A stretch of 64,000 nt of DNA from Polytrichum commune (Eukaryota; Streptophyta; Polytrichopsida; Polytrichales; Polytrichaceae): assembly GCA_950295325.1 (NCBI GenBank), contig OX485809.1, positions 38,965,081 to 39,029,080 of the forward strand. The letters are read 5' to 3'. Position numbers and translations under genes: made by a program. Shown in pieces: positions 1-12,677 of this stretch (position 1 is its first letter; each line of letters begins with the position of its first letter). A model generated the notes under the pieces. It had not been told where the DNA came from. It saw nothing but the letters and a program-made list of their open reading frames with translations, and ran no database searches.

Positions 1-1300
1 CGTTCTTTTTTCCCATGGTTGTCATATGGTAATAGTCCTCAATGACTATCTTGTCCATTCTTGTTGGGGTTTGCATTCATGTTCTAGGGTTTAACAAACT
101 GGAGGCTCATGGACTCTCTTGAGTCTTGCTCTTGAATTGTGGCTATCTTATTTTCCTCTCTTGTCTTTGTTTGCTTGATGCAATCGTTGAGTTACATGAT
201 ATGGATGAAAAAATGTTCAATGGCTTTCTTATTGGAAAGTGAAAGTGGACTTTATATGTAATAAATGCTTATTAAATTCAAGATTTATATTTGTACATGT
301 AGTGGAGGCATTTACTACATTACATCGAAAGCTTAACATGAATACATGAGTCCATTTTCTAGCCTATTATTAATACATATACTTTTGTTTTTCTGTATAA
401 ACTTCTCATGTATAGGGGGTTTAATTTCATAGCAACCCACACATGTCATTTAGGTTTCCAATGAAGAGTCCACCCCTTGGGAATCTCCTGCACAACAAAT
501 CTTGGCAACCTTCTATTGCTCAATGCAAAAAGGCAAGTGAAAACGTGGCATTATGAAAAAAAAACATGAGAAAACATGAGAACCACAAGAGCCAAGTTTG
601 GAGTTGGCCTATTCCCCAACTTCGTCTTCATGCAGTTGAGATTGCTAAAGCATCACTCCTCTTCCACAAACCCAAATACACGGGTAGATCACTCTAAGGT
701 ATTTTTGTGCACCACGTGCGGCTGGGGTTTTTTTTTTGTTTTGTTTTGGGGCTATTTACCTTCAAGGGCTGAATTAAAGCCTCCCTATAATTACTTAAAT
801 TTAAAAAATGGCCCATTTGTTTGCACCCTTCCATTACTTATATTGTCCAAGTCACTGTAATTTTTGTACTCTATATTCCTTTTAAGTAATAAAAGCTAAT
901 CTACTTCCTAACGCAATTGACGAGTGTTGAGGGAAAACATGGAAACAAAGAAGGATGCAAATAGTAATACCGTTGCAAACAAAGTTATGAAGAAAACACA
1001 TAGGAGACCATAGCAAAGTAATACCAATTATCATCCATCCCCGTGAGTCCTAAACCCATTTACATACCATACTAAACATACCTTCTAGGATCCTTATCTT
1101 CAGCCCCTATATTAATTTTACAAAAAAATAATGGCCCACATTTTATGTCCATCTAATTTACTTATAATGGGATTGTCTACATTTAATGGCCCCTTCATTA
1201 TTTGGAATTCCTTTATAATTTTTATTTCAAATGATTTTAATCCTCTCTATATTATGCCGCACGTCGTTTTTAAAATGCACTAAGTGATCTACCCGTGCCC
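1..1300. other. AT-rich intergenic DNA, nothing recognised
   Basis: The longest open frames here have no recognisable motif and contain low-complexity runs. I see no gene, RNA or clear repeat boundary in this stretch. Confidence 0.5.
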
Positions 1301-1599
1301 ACATATTATGACCATAGCGAATTATGCAACCTTGTGAACTAGAATGGTAGAGCCTCCCAATGTATCCCACAACCATGTTAGAGAGTGGCACTTGAAAGGG
1401 GGCCACATTGTCACCTTGAATGTTGAGGTTAGGAGGTCATGTGCCCGGGAATCAAGTATGATTGGCATTCATGTCACAATCTCGGCATCAATAACCATTT
1501 GAGGATCACCGAGAACCTCAAATATTTGCAAATGGCTTAGATCTTCTCGCTTGCACCAAGTTGGCACCAATGCTCTCCCAATATTAGTGATAAAAAAAA

Positions 1600-2700
1600 T
1601 CCCCAAAGCCCCCATCACCACTTGCTTCGGCAATCAATTGGAGAGCTCAAAATCAAGAGCTCGGTTGCACCAACCACTTGCTCCTTCACATTTCCAATCA
1701 CATTTTGGAATGTGGCTTTGATAACAAAGATGGTTTGGCTTGTAGCAATGTCTTGGTGTGTGGTGAAAAGGTTGTGGGCACCGTTTTTGAACACCATGTG
1801 ATGAATGTGAGTGTTGGGACAAGTCACACACCTCATGGCCAAACCCTCATGGCATCAACTAATGGGAAGGTGAGTGAAACATCCGAAATGAATGCAAAGG
1901 TTGGATCAATGAGAAGGGAGCATGTAAATCTTGTTGATAAATTTTCATGGCCGCCACATTGTCAGCCATGAAAATATCACAAAGTTGTGCATAGTTGATG
2001 TGTCAGGCACCTCTCCATGAGGAGTGCCTGCAACACCAAGGGCACAAGGGGGACCCTAGAGTGACACCCGGGACTTGTGCCGCCATTGGTGAGAGGGCCC
2101 AAGTGATCCTAGTGTGGGTGAGGGCCCAGGCGTTGGGAACGCTTCCCACCCACGGAGACTAGGAGTCACAAGGGTAAGGCCATGAGCTTCCAATGAATGT
2201 GCTTGCATCATCACTACCAAAACATGTGAACATATGCCTAATATCATCCTTGTCATAGCACCAACCGACGTTACAACCTTGATAACAACTTTGGTTAGTG
2301 AATCAACACTTGCACCTTCTACAACATGCTCTAGAGTTAGCAACGATGGCGCCGTTGCCCAAATTTGAACAACATAGATGTGGATGGAAGCCCAACATTG
2401 GTTGTCACAACTTTTAAACTCTTAAATGTGACAACCACATAATTGTTCTTATTCACAACGTCAATCATGGAGCAACCAATAACATTAAACATGTGACCAA
2501 AAATCTATGATGCAGAGGTATCATTCCAATGTTTTCTTGAATAATGAGGGAACCTTAAGAAATCAAACATCTCCTTATAATGCTTATATTAATCAATTAA
2601 GAGGCACCCCTTTTTGAACAAATGATAAACAATAGCAAATTAAAATGGTAATTTGATTATGATGACCCTCAATACCATTGGCTACTTGTTGTTGAATAGA
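1600..2700 (-). pseudogene. Decayed hAT-type transposase relic
   Basis: Read on the minus strand, pieces in shifting frames resemble the DUF659/hAT-like transposase region. Around 2515-2590 there is MFDFLRFPHYSRKHWNDTSA, like the FL-V---P--HWSDTSGW pattern. Around 2440-2515 comes a stretch that includes IFGHMFNVIGCSMIDVV. From 2343 down an open frame begins LEHVVEGASVDSLTKVVI, like the V-EG---D-LT-VI signature that precedes the GADG motif. Several stops and frame changes separate the blocks, so no functional protein is possible. The family assignment is by eye. The downstream part (1615-1842) keeps an open frame but no motif I can name. Confidence 0.4.
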
Positions 2701-3072
2701 GGCAAAGCCTCTTTGCATGATGCAACCTTGTTCTTGGCATGACATGTCTTAGATGTGTACTAGGACAGTGCCAAAATGCCACCCTCCCCTCGTTAAAGCT
2801 ATCAAATCCATCCTTGGAGCATCTTCATGATTGACTTAAACTCTTAAATGCAAGGAAATTTAAAACAAACACACAAACAAAGTTTAGAACCCCCATGATG
2901 GACATTGATGTAGTTAGCCTCTACATTGTTGACGCCTTGCCGTCGCCAAACACATGATGCCCTAAGTAGATTTCATGACTCACACACTAGATTGGCAAGC
3001 CAATGGCACTTTGGCAAACATGGTCTACAACATGCACATAGAGAAGAAGATTGAATACACATGGCAATGCAT

Positions 3073-3090
3073 GCACACACACACACACAC
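3073..3090. repeat. (CA)n microsatellite
   Basis: A short run of CA dinucleotides inside otherwise featureless sequence. Confidence 0.9.
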
Positions 3091-3099
3091 CCATGAACA

Positions 3100-4015
3100 A
3101 GACATAGCGAAGACTATGCACAAGATCATATGGTTATGGAAAAGGAGATGTACAAGAGAGCGAGAGAAGGTGGCAAAGAGGACCGCCGGTGCATGAGTAG
3201 CCTATTGACATGGTGCCACATGCTGGAGCAGATCCGAGAGCTCTCCCCCATCGTGGTCAAGACTCGGCAATTGACTCTCAAAGTGGAGGATTGACAAAGA
3301 ATGCAAGGTGGAGAATGGTGGCCAGTTCACGTCACAATGCGGTTAGAGCATCCCCACCAAAATACATAAACACCAACCACAATTTCTAATGTTATATGTG
3401 TTGGGGAGGTCGCCAACTTAGGTGGGACTGCTCATTATGATCAAAGTCCACCAATAGTTGGGCAATTATGCCCTGCTAGAATGAGAGCTTAACAAATAAT
3501 ATGGAGCCACCTACTTTTTGACATTGGATAAAATAGTGCAAAGTATTATTTATTATAAAATAAGTTCTTTGGAGGGTTGAGAGAGGCATGTTATATAGGT
3601 TATTCATGGCGGGGGTTTGCTCTCAATGTACATGCAACAATACAAATTTATGATAGTTTGGTCATTGGTGGGTCTCGCTTTTTGACGGTACAAGTACCTA
3701 AATACATGGGATAGTGTTGATAAGTCCCTTGTTGTGTCCGGTGAGGATGCTCTTACTCATGGCAATATGTGCGCACTGGCATGTCGATTTTTTACCCTAA
3801 AATCCTATAATTTCCCTTTGTGCAGATTGCATACTCAAAAACAATGTTACTAATCTAATTTAAAAATCATGTAGATGTATGTCAGCTACACATGTCCCCC
3901 CTAGTGTTTATACTCCATTTTCAATTCACTAACTTGAGGTGTAAATATAGGCTTAGTACATCTAAGCCTATATTATGTACATATGTGTAGGTACAAATGT
4001 TATATAGTTTAAAGA
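3100..4015. other. Intergenic, nothing recognised
   Basis: No motif-bearing frame and no clear repeat ends are seen between the CA run and the inverted-repeat element that follows. Confidence 0.4.
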
Positions 4016-4019
4016 AACA

Positions 4020-4360
4020 ATTAAGGTAGACTTGTGCTATTCAAATACTTTCTCTTTACACCCATTTTACGTAGGATATGAAACACACAATTTGTGGGAG
4101 ATGATTAGAAAATCCAATTCTATGCCTTTAGCCATTTGCCTCATAATTTTCGGAGCTCATATAAATATCTAACTCATTATCAAAGTGGAGTTTTTTATGC
4201 TCATTAAGTTGTCATATATGTCTCCCCAATCACGATGACTATTGGGCCTAGAATAGTTAGCATATTTTGAGCATGTAGTCCAATCTCTCTTAAACATATG
4301 TATTTTTGGTGTCCATTCTTAGATTCACACCTAATCACATACCATTGAAATATAGATGTC
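4020..4360 (-). mobile_element. Non-autonomous TIR element, family A copy (diverged)
   Basis: This is one member of the window's commonest repeat, a roughly 390-bp element whose complete copy (59183-59576) begins AAGGTAGACGTGCC and ends CCCATCTACCTT. This copy is reversed. It keeps the internal landmarks of the family: a block reading like 'tagaatagttagcat', a 'caaagtggag' block and the 'tgtccattcttag' block. The ends are degraded and no coding sequence is present. Confidence 0.6.
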
Positions 4361-4560
4361 CATATTCTTAATGTGGTGGAATATAATTGGTCTAACTTAA
4401 CCTGACTATCACTAGATATTTTAATGTCCTACCTTGGAATATGGATGGACCAAACTAGGTCCTTTGGACTAGCATGTCTGTTCTTGATTTGTTTCAACAT
4501 AACGTATTAATGTTATGATTTTGTCTAAGTTTGTAATCCATAAAATAAGTTGGCTAGTTA

Positions 4561-4706
4561 ACATAACATTACTCGGCTGATGAGTTGTGTTCAATTGCCT
4601 TTACTTCATATTCAATCTGAAGCACTGGGATTCCGACATCCAAATTCTTTATTCTTAAATCTACTGCTAGGCTCATGAACACAACTCATCAGCTAAGTAA
4701 TGTTGT
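4561..4706. repeat. Short inverted-repeat element with 30-bp arms
   Basis: The left arm (4563-4592) and right arm (4677-4706) are reverse complements with few mismatches; both contain the core GCTGATGAGTTGTGTTC. The loop is about 84 bases and has no open frame. The structure fits a miniature inverted-repeat element or a folded RNA. No target-site duplication is obvious. Confidence 0.65.
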
Positions 4707-5398
4707 GAAGAAGACAAGAGTCACACTCTAGTCTTTGGTCATCTATTAATGTGTCACATTATTTCTCAAATATTCAGTACTTCTGTTTTTGATTGATGTG
4801 AAGAGGTCATGTTGGCTCAATCATAATGGCCTGAATGTTCAGAAATTGTAGGATAAAAATTGGTGCATATATTATCGTTGATCATTGCTACACCAAAATG
4901 ATTGACCTAGGCAAATACCAAACAACCCAGAACCCACATCAACTTCCTTCAAATTCCAACTTGATGGGGTTACTCAGACAATGCACCATGTTCCGCACAC
5001 TTAGTGCAAAGACAAATTCATTGAGGTGCTCTTGTACAGTGCTCTAGAGATAAAACATTATGTCACTTCTGCTGTGACAAAGTCATTGAAAATGAAGCAC
5101 ACTTCATGTTAGAATGTTCCCCTTGGCAACTTCATTAAAGACAGGTTTCTTTCTCTATTTCAGAAATGTTGTACTAGGTAGTCTTAAGTCTTTCTTCCAA
5201 TTGGACTATCAAGTTCATAATATGCTCTATCTTAATGAGGCCACTGCACTCTGTTACTCAAGGGAATTAACCTTTTCGACACCATGTTGATGTACTTGTA
5301 GTCCCATAAAGCCTTTTGGCTTCCTGAACTTTGAAATCAATTTCATTTCATATTGAAGGCCTACCTTTGAAGGCCGCTCTAATAGTGTAGCACACTAC

Positions 5399-8300
5399 TT
5401 ACTCCTTGAACAGGGATGTCGAGGATGTAGGCATTTCTTGAACTGTATGCAAATCGTGTAGGGCTAACATGAAGACTGTGGAAGGAGTGAAATCTAATGG
5501 GAGCCCCCAGTTCCTAGTATGGGGGTTATGACTCCACTGTTGGACAATGTCTTGCATTGAGGCCTCGGCAATGTGTTCCATAAAAATGCCTGACATATGA
5601 TGTGATACTAATCCACGACACCCAGGCCTGTAATCGTGAAGCCCTCCAGTGAAGTTTGTGGAGCTTACAAAATTCATGCTGACATTTCTAAATTCTATAC
5701 TCTGTAACATACTGCCTTGAGAGCCAGCTAAGAAGATGCCATTCTCTGTGGTGATGGAGATGTTGACAAAGTGCACCCGACTCACAGACCCCACCTGTTG
5801 CATTTATTAAAGAACATGAAAAATCCCCATGCCATATGCATTGCAGTCTCAAATGGATTCACTTACCTAAGGTATGGATGCGGGTGTTATTCAGTTCCTT
5901 TTCTTAATGGGACCCCAAGATTTGATTAGCATGTGGTTAGGTGAGAACCAAAGAACAAACACCATAAAGACACGTGTTTAAAAAAGATTCGACTATGTCT
6001 TCAAATTTTATTAACTACTCCACAGTCAATAGTTGGGAGGACCTATGTATTTAGGTAAGAAATCAACAAACATACACTTTTAATAACTTAAACTAAATCA
6101 GGAGAGGTTCTATTTTCAATCGGGTGCTTTCTAATGCTTCATTGTAGATTTGCTAATGCGACACAAGTTTTGTTGTGTAAATCTAATTGGTAGAAGTTGG
6201 AGTACATGAAAAACAAACCAAATAACAACCAAATACCTTATGTCTGAACTGTTTCAGTTGTTTAAGGGTTTATAGTTGAGGGTTTGGGGTTTATGCTACT
6301 TTGAAGGATCTTTTGCAGTATCCATTCATGTGTGCTCATGAATATCACGACAACAACACTTACTCTTGCCATAGGCAAGGAAATTTTTTGTTACAGGTTA
6401 GAATAATTCCTTCAGATGATGTACTTTGAGACAAAATCTCTTCAATGTGTAATTTGAAAGTGGACAAAATGTAGAAACTTAACATGTGGCTCAAGTATTT
6501 GATGCCCATCTTATTATCACGCCTGAGCTTCATACTCAGATTGGTAACTTATTGGGTCTTCAACTGTTTTGGTTGTTTGAGTCATTTAATAAGAGCTCAT
6601 GGGATATCATGACCCAAAAACTCACTCTTGCCCTTTGGCCACAAGAGTTTCTGTGAGTTACTTAACACGTGGATTGGTTAGATTTTTCCTTTCAGATGAT
6701 ATATTTTGAGACGAAAATCTCGTCATTGTGCAATTTGATACAGAACAGGATTCAAAAACTTAATATGTGGCTCAGTTATTTCATGGCCTTGTCATTCGGT
6801 ATCACGAATGAGCTTGATACCCAACCGGTAAGTCAATGGGTCAACAGTTTCGGTTGTTCAAGAGTAATTTCATATGCGCTCATGAAAGATCACTAGACAA
6901 AAACTCACTCTTGCCAGAGGCCAGAAGAGTTCTCTGTGAATGACTTATCATGTTATTTGGTTAGATGTCTCTGTTCAGATGATGTAGTAAGTACTTTGAG
7001 ACAAAATCTCTTCATTGCGTGCAATTTGGAATTCGACAGGATTTAAAGCAGTTAATGTGTGGTTCAACTATTTGATTGGCCTTGTTGTCATTAGGTATCA
7101 CGTATAAGCTTGATACTCAGGTTGGAAACTCATTGGGTTTCATCCTAAAATTTAAATATGTTTGATTAGTATGGGCGGGACAATTTACCTTTGTGAGCAG
7201 ATCTCGGGGACAAGCTGTAACATATATTGGCTCTGAGTTACCCCACCAAGAAGGGTCGTAGTAGCGAGTGTTGATAACAACATTGGAAAATGTGATGTTG
7301 TGGATGCTCCCTGTGGCCACAACAACTCAGAAGTGTCAGCATCTTGTTGAAGAATTGAAGATGAGTAAGTGCAGTGTGCAACATTTGAAGCCAATATTTT
7401 CAATGTTAGTTGAACCAACAACACTCCAACAGTTGACAACAACACCACTGCCCTAGAAATGCCAAGTTTATAATCATAAGTGAATACAAGTAAGACAGTC
7501 ATCTGCTTTAGGAGGATCGCCACTGAAGAATTACCTTGGTCTCTCAATTGAATTCCAAGCCCTCTGTGTGACTCAGAAATGGTAATATCATCGAAGATAA
7601 TATTGGAGAAATCATAGCGACTCTCGCTACCCAGCTTCACTGCACATGACTTTGACCTGATCCAACATTTGTGGACTGTGAGATTGAAAAGAGCTCCTGC
7701 AGTTGTTTTGGGAACGATGCCATCATCTGCAGTATCAATATGGCAGTTCTGCACAAGCGTATTGTTTGAGGAATCGATGTCAATGCCGTCGTTGCTCGGG
7801 GAGTTGAAGTCACCAAATATCGACACATTCTGTACTTCCACAATGTTGGACATGTTTACATGGAGGCTGCGACAGAGTGGGTTCATAAGTCAGGTCAGAT
7901 TGTATCAGAGTTAGTTGATGCGATGTTTCTGTAGAGCTAATTAACACGGTGACTCTCCAATCTCTTTCACAGCAAATTTAGTGTCTAAGATCCTCATGTT
8001 CTGTAGGTGAAGTGGACCAGATGAACATGCGAGGATGGGGAGCCCAATTAAGCTATCCCTTGATGAAAATGTCTCCAACTGAAATGCTCTCGACTGAATG
8101 ACAGATTACGTCACAGAATTAGTTGATACAATGTTTCTGTGGAGCTAATTGACACGTTAACGCTCCAATCTGGTCCACAACCAAAGTATCAAAGATCTTA
8201 CCCTCATGTTCTGCAGATGAAGTAGACCAGATTAACATGCGAGGTTGGAGAGTCCAATTAACCTATTTCTTGATGAAATTGTTTTAAGGTTTCGAAGAAT

Positions 8301-9436
8301 GGAAGTGCTTACCACCAGAGCGGAGGATCGCGAAACTCAACATTGGAAATATGAACATTGGTGCAGTTGACGATCCCCGCGAGACGAGGCCGGCAAGCTT
8401 TGCCCTCACAAGCACCTGTCTGGTTCCAACTGGCCATCACATTCTTGGATTCATCGAAAGTGACCACAAATTTGCGTCCCTGGCCATCGATCACTCCTCC
8501 TCCTACAACGCCACGAGAACGGCAAAGATGTTTATCAACTCTCGAAGGAGGGTCATGTCTCTCGCACAAGAATTAACAACACCTAATTTCTACGTCAAGC
8601 AGTGACGTGATCGAGCAGTTGTTGATACCTGTCATTGCAACATTGCTCGGATTCTCAGCAAGAATGGGATTCTCGTTAATCCAGTCATGTGCGTCACTAA
8701 TTAGATTAAAGGATTTGGCTACCTTGAGAGACTCATAGTTACTCCCACCCTTTTCTTCACTTTGACATTCAGACTTGAGGATTGATAGCATATGCTCTCA
8801 CAGTTTGTCTTCGTGCTAAAAGCTAAATTCAAATGAGCTTTTACCCTTTTGTTCCACACGAGAGTTCAATTGTTCCTCTCGAAGAAAAATCGTGTCACTC
8901 GCACATGAGATAGTTGTTCGTAATTTCAAGGTCAACTTAAGTGACATGATGGAGCGGCAGGTAATACCTGTAATTGCAACATTGCTTGCATTTTCAGCAA
9001 GAATCGTGTACCATCGAGCAGCATCCGGTGGGAAATCCTTCTGCTGCGAACTGCCGAGGACAGTGGCTCCCTCCGCAATGTACAAAGTGATGTTGGATTT
9101 CACAAAAATGGTGCCTGTGAGGTACATCCCCGGGGGGAAAAGCACCACCGCCCCTCCCTCCTCGCTTCCACATGCATCGATCGCCGCTTGAATGAATGGT
9201 GTGCTCATAAATATTCCATCCCCAACTGCCCCGTACTCTACCACACTGCACGTTCGGCTCGTCCCCGATGCGGTTCTGGAGTATTCCGGAGCATTCCATG
9301 TCAGATGCAACTGTGACACATGGGGACCGTGCCTCGAACGCGATCTGGTGGAATTTGGTAGGGTTTCAGCTCCCACACTGGACAAGACTGCAAAACAAAG
9401 GATGAGGAGTAGCGTCGGGCATCGCTGGATAGGCAT
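5399..9436 (-). CDS. Polygalacturonase-like GH28 pectinase, secreted, five exons
   Basis: Glycoside hydrolase family 28 protein of the plant 'probable polygalacturonase' type, expected to act on pectin in the cell wall. Exons on the minus strand: 9436-8968, 8502-8313, 7866-7535, 7310-7189 and 5794-5399. They join in phase with GT-AG introns and give 1509 coding bases (502 residues). The ATG at 9436 is the first in-frame ATG and is followed by a signal peptide (MPIQRCPTLLLILCFAVLSS). Seen in order: the YGAVGDG entry motif near residue 65, VLFPPGMYLTGTIF, ITGGGVIDGQG across intron 1, SNDGIDIDSS, TADDG (the catalytic aspartates), VKLGSES where classical enzymes have a GHG motif, IQLRDQG, then DYRPGC. 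As I recall, the GHG replacement is shared by this plant subfamily, so activity is likely but the substrate is not certain. The reading frame is intact. Introns 1, 2 and 4 carry local duplications. Confidence 0.9.
5869..6050 (+). mobile_element. Partial family A TIR element in polygalacturonase intron 4
   Basis: Begins AAGGTATGG and keeps the 'acacgtgtttaaaa' and 'agtcaatagttgggaggacc' landmarks of family A. The right half is missing. It lies inside intron 4 (5795-7188), close to the acceptor of the last exon. Confidence 0.55.
6245..7142. repeat. Tandem repeat, about 280-bp unit, three-plus copies, in intron 4
   Basis: The landmark CAGATGAT recurs at 6413, 6693 and 6976 (spacing 280 and 283). 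The landmark around CAACTGTTT recurs at 6245, 6561 and 6842. Each unit carries 'ctttgagac-aaaatctc', 'actcactcttgcc' and 'gcttgatactca' blocks. Units are clearly diverged. The array fills most of intron 4 of the polygalacturonase gene and stops about 45 bases from the exon 4 donor. Confidence 0.85.
7893..8285. repeat. Two-copy tandem duplication (208-bp spacing) in intron 2
   Basis: Copy 1 (about 7893-8075) and copy 2 (about 8101-8285) share 'ttagttgat', 'atgtttctgt-gagctaatt', 'ctcatgttctg' and 'aacatgcgagg' landmarks at a constant offset of about 208 bases. Together they fill intron 2 of the polygalacturonase gene. No open frame is present. Confidence 0.8.
8560..9020. repeat. Duplicated exon 1 edge with its splice donor, 339-bp offset
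   Basis: The sequence around the exon 1 donor (about 8890-9020) is repeated within intron 1 at about 8560-8700. On the minus strand the duplicate still reads ILAENPSNVAMTG, against ILAENASNVAITG in the real exon, and keeps a GGTATC donor-like end. Matching points 8628 and 8967 give the offset. The spliced model that matches the family skips the duplicate. Confidence 0.75.
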
Positions 9437-9559
9437 CGATCGACAATGTGTGAGGTGGGTTGATCTTCCGAGTCTCCGACCGAACTTTGACAAGAACACA
9501 TCAACTTCCCAAATGAGCTTCCTCGTGATCAAGTTCTTCCTCTGCAATACGAGAAGATA

Positions 9560-11840
9560 ACAAATTTCTTTCCAACATAGCTCTTTTCCAATCTCCCCTT
9601 CCTAGCAACATGTCTCTTTCCCATCTTTCCTTCCTACCAATTTTCCCTTCCGATCAATCCAACATACCTCTTCTTTCCAGTCTTCCCTTCTTAGCAAGCC
9701 ACCATAGCTGTCTGCTGGCTCTCCTACGCAACCTCAAATTCTTCTTATCAACTACTTACACTCAAATTTGGCCACCAGACACACTAAGTTACAGTTCTTC
9801 CATTGATCAAACTTGAGGCTAAACTTGGTGAGATTGAAAAATATATACGAAGAGAAACTCTTTGAACTTTGGTGGTGTTTGTTTATAGGCCATACCGGAG
9901 CACTTCGTGCAAAAATCATTTCAAAGAAAATCCGTAAAAAATTGGAATTTATGAGTCCAGTCACACGAATAAGTGAAAACTTATATTAGAGAAAAACAAG
10001 TATTGGTGGACCTTACTAGAAAAAATGAATTACTTTTTCTTTTTTTTCTGATCATAGGGCATATGAAATTTCAAAAGTTATGTTTGTAGCTATCGAACCT
10101 TGTTTCAAGGTGCACGAACCAACTATGGTGCTACAATAGCACGCTTGAGACAAGCTACCCAAGAATAGCTTATGAAAATCGATATTTCTTGCTTCTATTT
10201 CATCCTCTATTTAACCTTTTAAGAATAACTTTCATATCTACAAGTTCGAGTTTGAGCCTACACTTGAAAATCAATCCCCATAAAAGAACCAAAACTCCAT
10301 CATTTCATGCATGTCATGTAAGGGGTTAATAGACTCTTTCACCTTGGCCCACCCTACCTACAAGCTTGAGCTTGAGTAGATCAAGTTTCGTGCCACCTAC
10401 TTTGGGAGAATGAAAATGCATAGAAACATTGTATATTTTTACACATTCTGTTTTAAGCCAGTTCAACCCCTAATTCACCGTTAAAAACCCAAAATAAATT
10501 TAGTGGGACCCAATTAAAACAAGTTGGCAACAAAATTGGGAGGAGCATCGCAAACCCCCTTTTGGGTAGGTGTTGTAAACCAAAGACTAGCTTGAGCTCA
10601 AGTTATGTATGGCAACTTGCCCAAATGAATTGGGCAAAAAATGCCTAATGTCACCAAACTATTATCAGTTGTCATGAATGTAATGTGTGTTTTGTTATTA
10701 AAAATAGTGGGCAAGTGGAGGTCACCCAACATGAACATGATGCCTCCATGCAATCACACTTTCGCTGCTCATTGCCAAAGTTTTATTGTTCGACTAGACG
10801 AGATAGTAGGGTTTTTGCCCAATCCCAAAATCTAAGCCCTCAATCTTGCCAAATTAACCCGTGAATGGTAGGACGACAACATCTAATGGGTGGCAATCAC
10901 CAAGTGCCCCCCCCCCCCCCAAAACTCATCCTTCACCCACTTTGCCTATTGCATTAACTCACAATCATCACCAATCTCATATTTATTTCTAAAAATGAGA
11001 AAACATGGAAAGGTGGTCAGGGCATAGAAAACCCCTCCCTTAACAGTGGTCAATTCAGTTTACTGGTTTTAAAAATTTCTTTGTTGAGTCAAGTTTTCAC
11101 ATTCAATCCTCATTATGACTCATAAGAATTTGTAAGTACACCGTTTATGGTATTTCATGTCACATATACTATTTGTGAAGGGCCTAAACTAGATGCATAG
11201 AGGTTTCAAAGTGTCATGTTTGCTAACGGCCAATATGATACTATTTGTAAACACAAGTAATTATTTCAAGCGGTTTTCTTTTACATGATGACATTTAACG
11301 TAGCACATTGGGATACTTGAGATGATAATTTTGCATTTTAGTATACAAGGGGGAAAATGTTATTCAGCACACACTAATGGCACATGTCATGTGTTTACAT
11401 TTTAGTATGCAAGAGGAAGTTATACTCAAGCATGCTTATGCCAAATGTCATTTGTGTGTAGTTCAATCACCTTGTAGACCATTGTATAACATTGGCATAC
11501 ACCTCAAATCAGGGTAAGTGACACAATTACGCATGTGACACTAAATATCATAGCACGTGTAGTAATACACGTTCTTAATATAGGATTCATTTTTGGCTAT
11601 GCATATATGCCAACATCTGCCATTTCCCCTTCATTATGTGTGAAGAGATGTATAAGTTACTAACTACAAGTGCTACCCCAAGTGTGTATATGACATGTGT
11701 CTGCACTTAACTTATACCGACTCACGAATAAGGTTGGTTATTGAGTCCTTTGTGGTAAGTATGTAGCAAGTTGATATCCTTTTAGTGGCCAACATGGACT
11801 GGGCAAAGATCGGTGCCCTTCAAACTTATAATTGCACAAA
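9560..11840. other. Upstream region of the polygalacturonase gene and intergenic DNA
   Basis: Pyrimidine-rich sequence with repeated 'cttccta-caa' and 'tctttcccatctttcc' pieces lies at 9560-9770 (plus strand), in the likely 5' leader or promoter of the minus-strand gene. A 14-base C run is at 10907-10920. A pair of related segments of about 65 bases sits at 11331-11460. No coding motif was recognised. Confidence 0.4.
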
Positions 11841-11842
11841 AT

Positions 11843-12195
11843 CACTAAATAGTCCTATTTAGTGTAGGTGGAAAAATTAATGTGGGCCACACTAATTTTT
11901 TAGTTAGGGTGGGGTGAATGTGGTTCCAAGACCCTGAGTCTTTGGCTAAGTCTTCATGAGGATTTTCGATTAGCACATTGAATTTTTTTCAAGATAAAAG
12001 TAGCACAAAAGAAAATAATCACGGGCCATTATATTGCTTTCCAAGAAAAATAATTATCAATATGGTCCACACCAATTTTCTACTAGAAATTTAGCATGGG
12101 TTGAAAATTGATGTGGTCCACATTAATTTCCAGCATAAGAATTAACATGGATTCTAGAAAATTACTATGGACCACAATATTAAGACTATTTAGTG
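11843..12195. mobile_element. CACTA-like non-autonomous element
   Basis: Starts CACTAAATAGTC and ends with the reverse complement GACTATTTAGTG. Inside, a motif like ATGTGGTCCACACCAATTT is repeated about four times, as is usual for subterminal repeats of CACTA elements. No coding sequence. The flanking three bases (aat / tag) do not match, so the target duplication is lost or my ends are slightly off. Confidence 0.45.
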
Positions 12196-12677
12196 TAGTA
12201 TCGCATGTTGGTTTTACATGCCTCTGTCTTGGGGTTGTTTCTTGTTGATTGGCAATCATCATTTTAGATGATTTGATAGAAGAAGTATAGAATATGCAAG
12301 CCTAAAAATGGACACATTTTTAAAATGGTTATCAATGTACAAATGTCATAGATTTATATCCTAGAATGAATAGGTGTGCTACACATTAGAAGATATCGAG
12401 CACTTTACAACTGGTGTCCATTTTAGGCTCACATACCTTACATGGTAATTTTTCTTTCACTAAATGTCAAGGTCTTCCCTATAAAATAAAGAAAATCAAA
12501 TTTAACATCAGTGCTCCTTATTTGCACCAACGTGAATGGGTGCCCATTCTTCCTTACCTCGATCATGTTTTACCAGGTGACAAGGTAGGCGTAGTTCCTA
12601 CCTTCTGGGAGGTGGGCCCCTTTCAATAATAGTTTAAGGGGAGGGGGATGTGCCATTTGGGAGTTTTTGATGAATTA

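Noticed and set aside
9437-9547. Upstream in-frame extension of the polygalacturonase from a TTG at 9547
   Set aside because: There is no ATG in the extension, and the ATG at 9436 opens directly into a good signal peptide.
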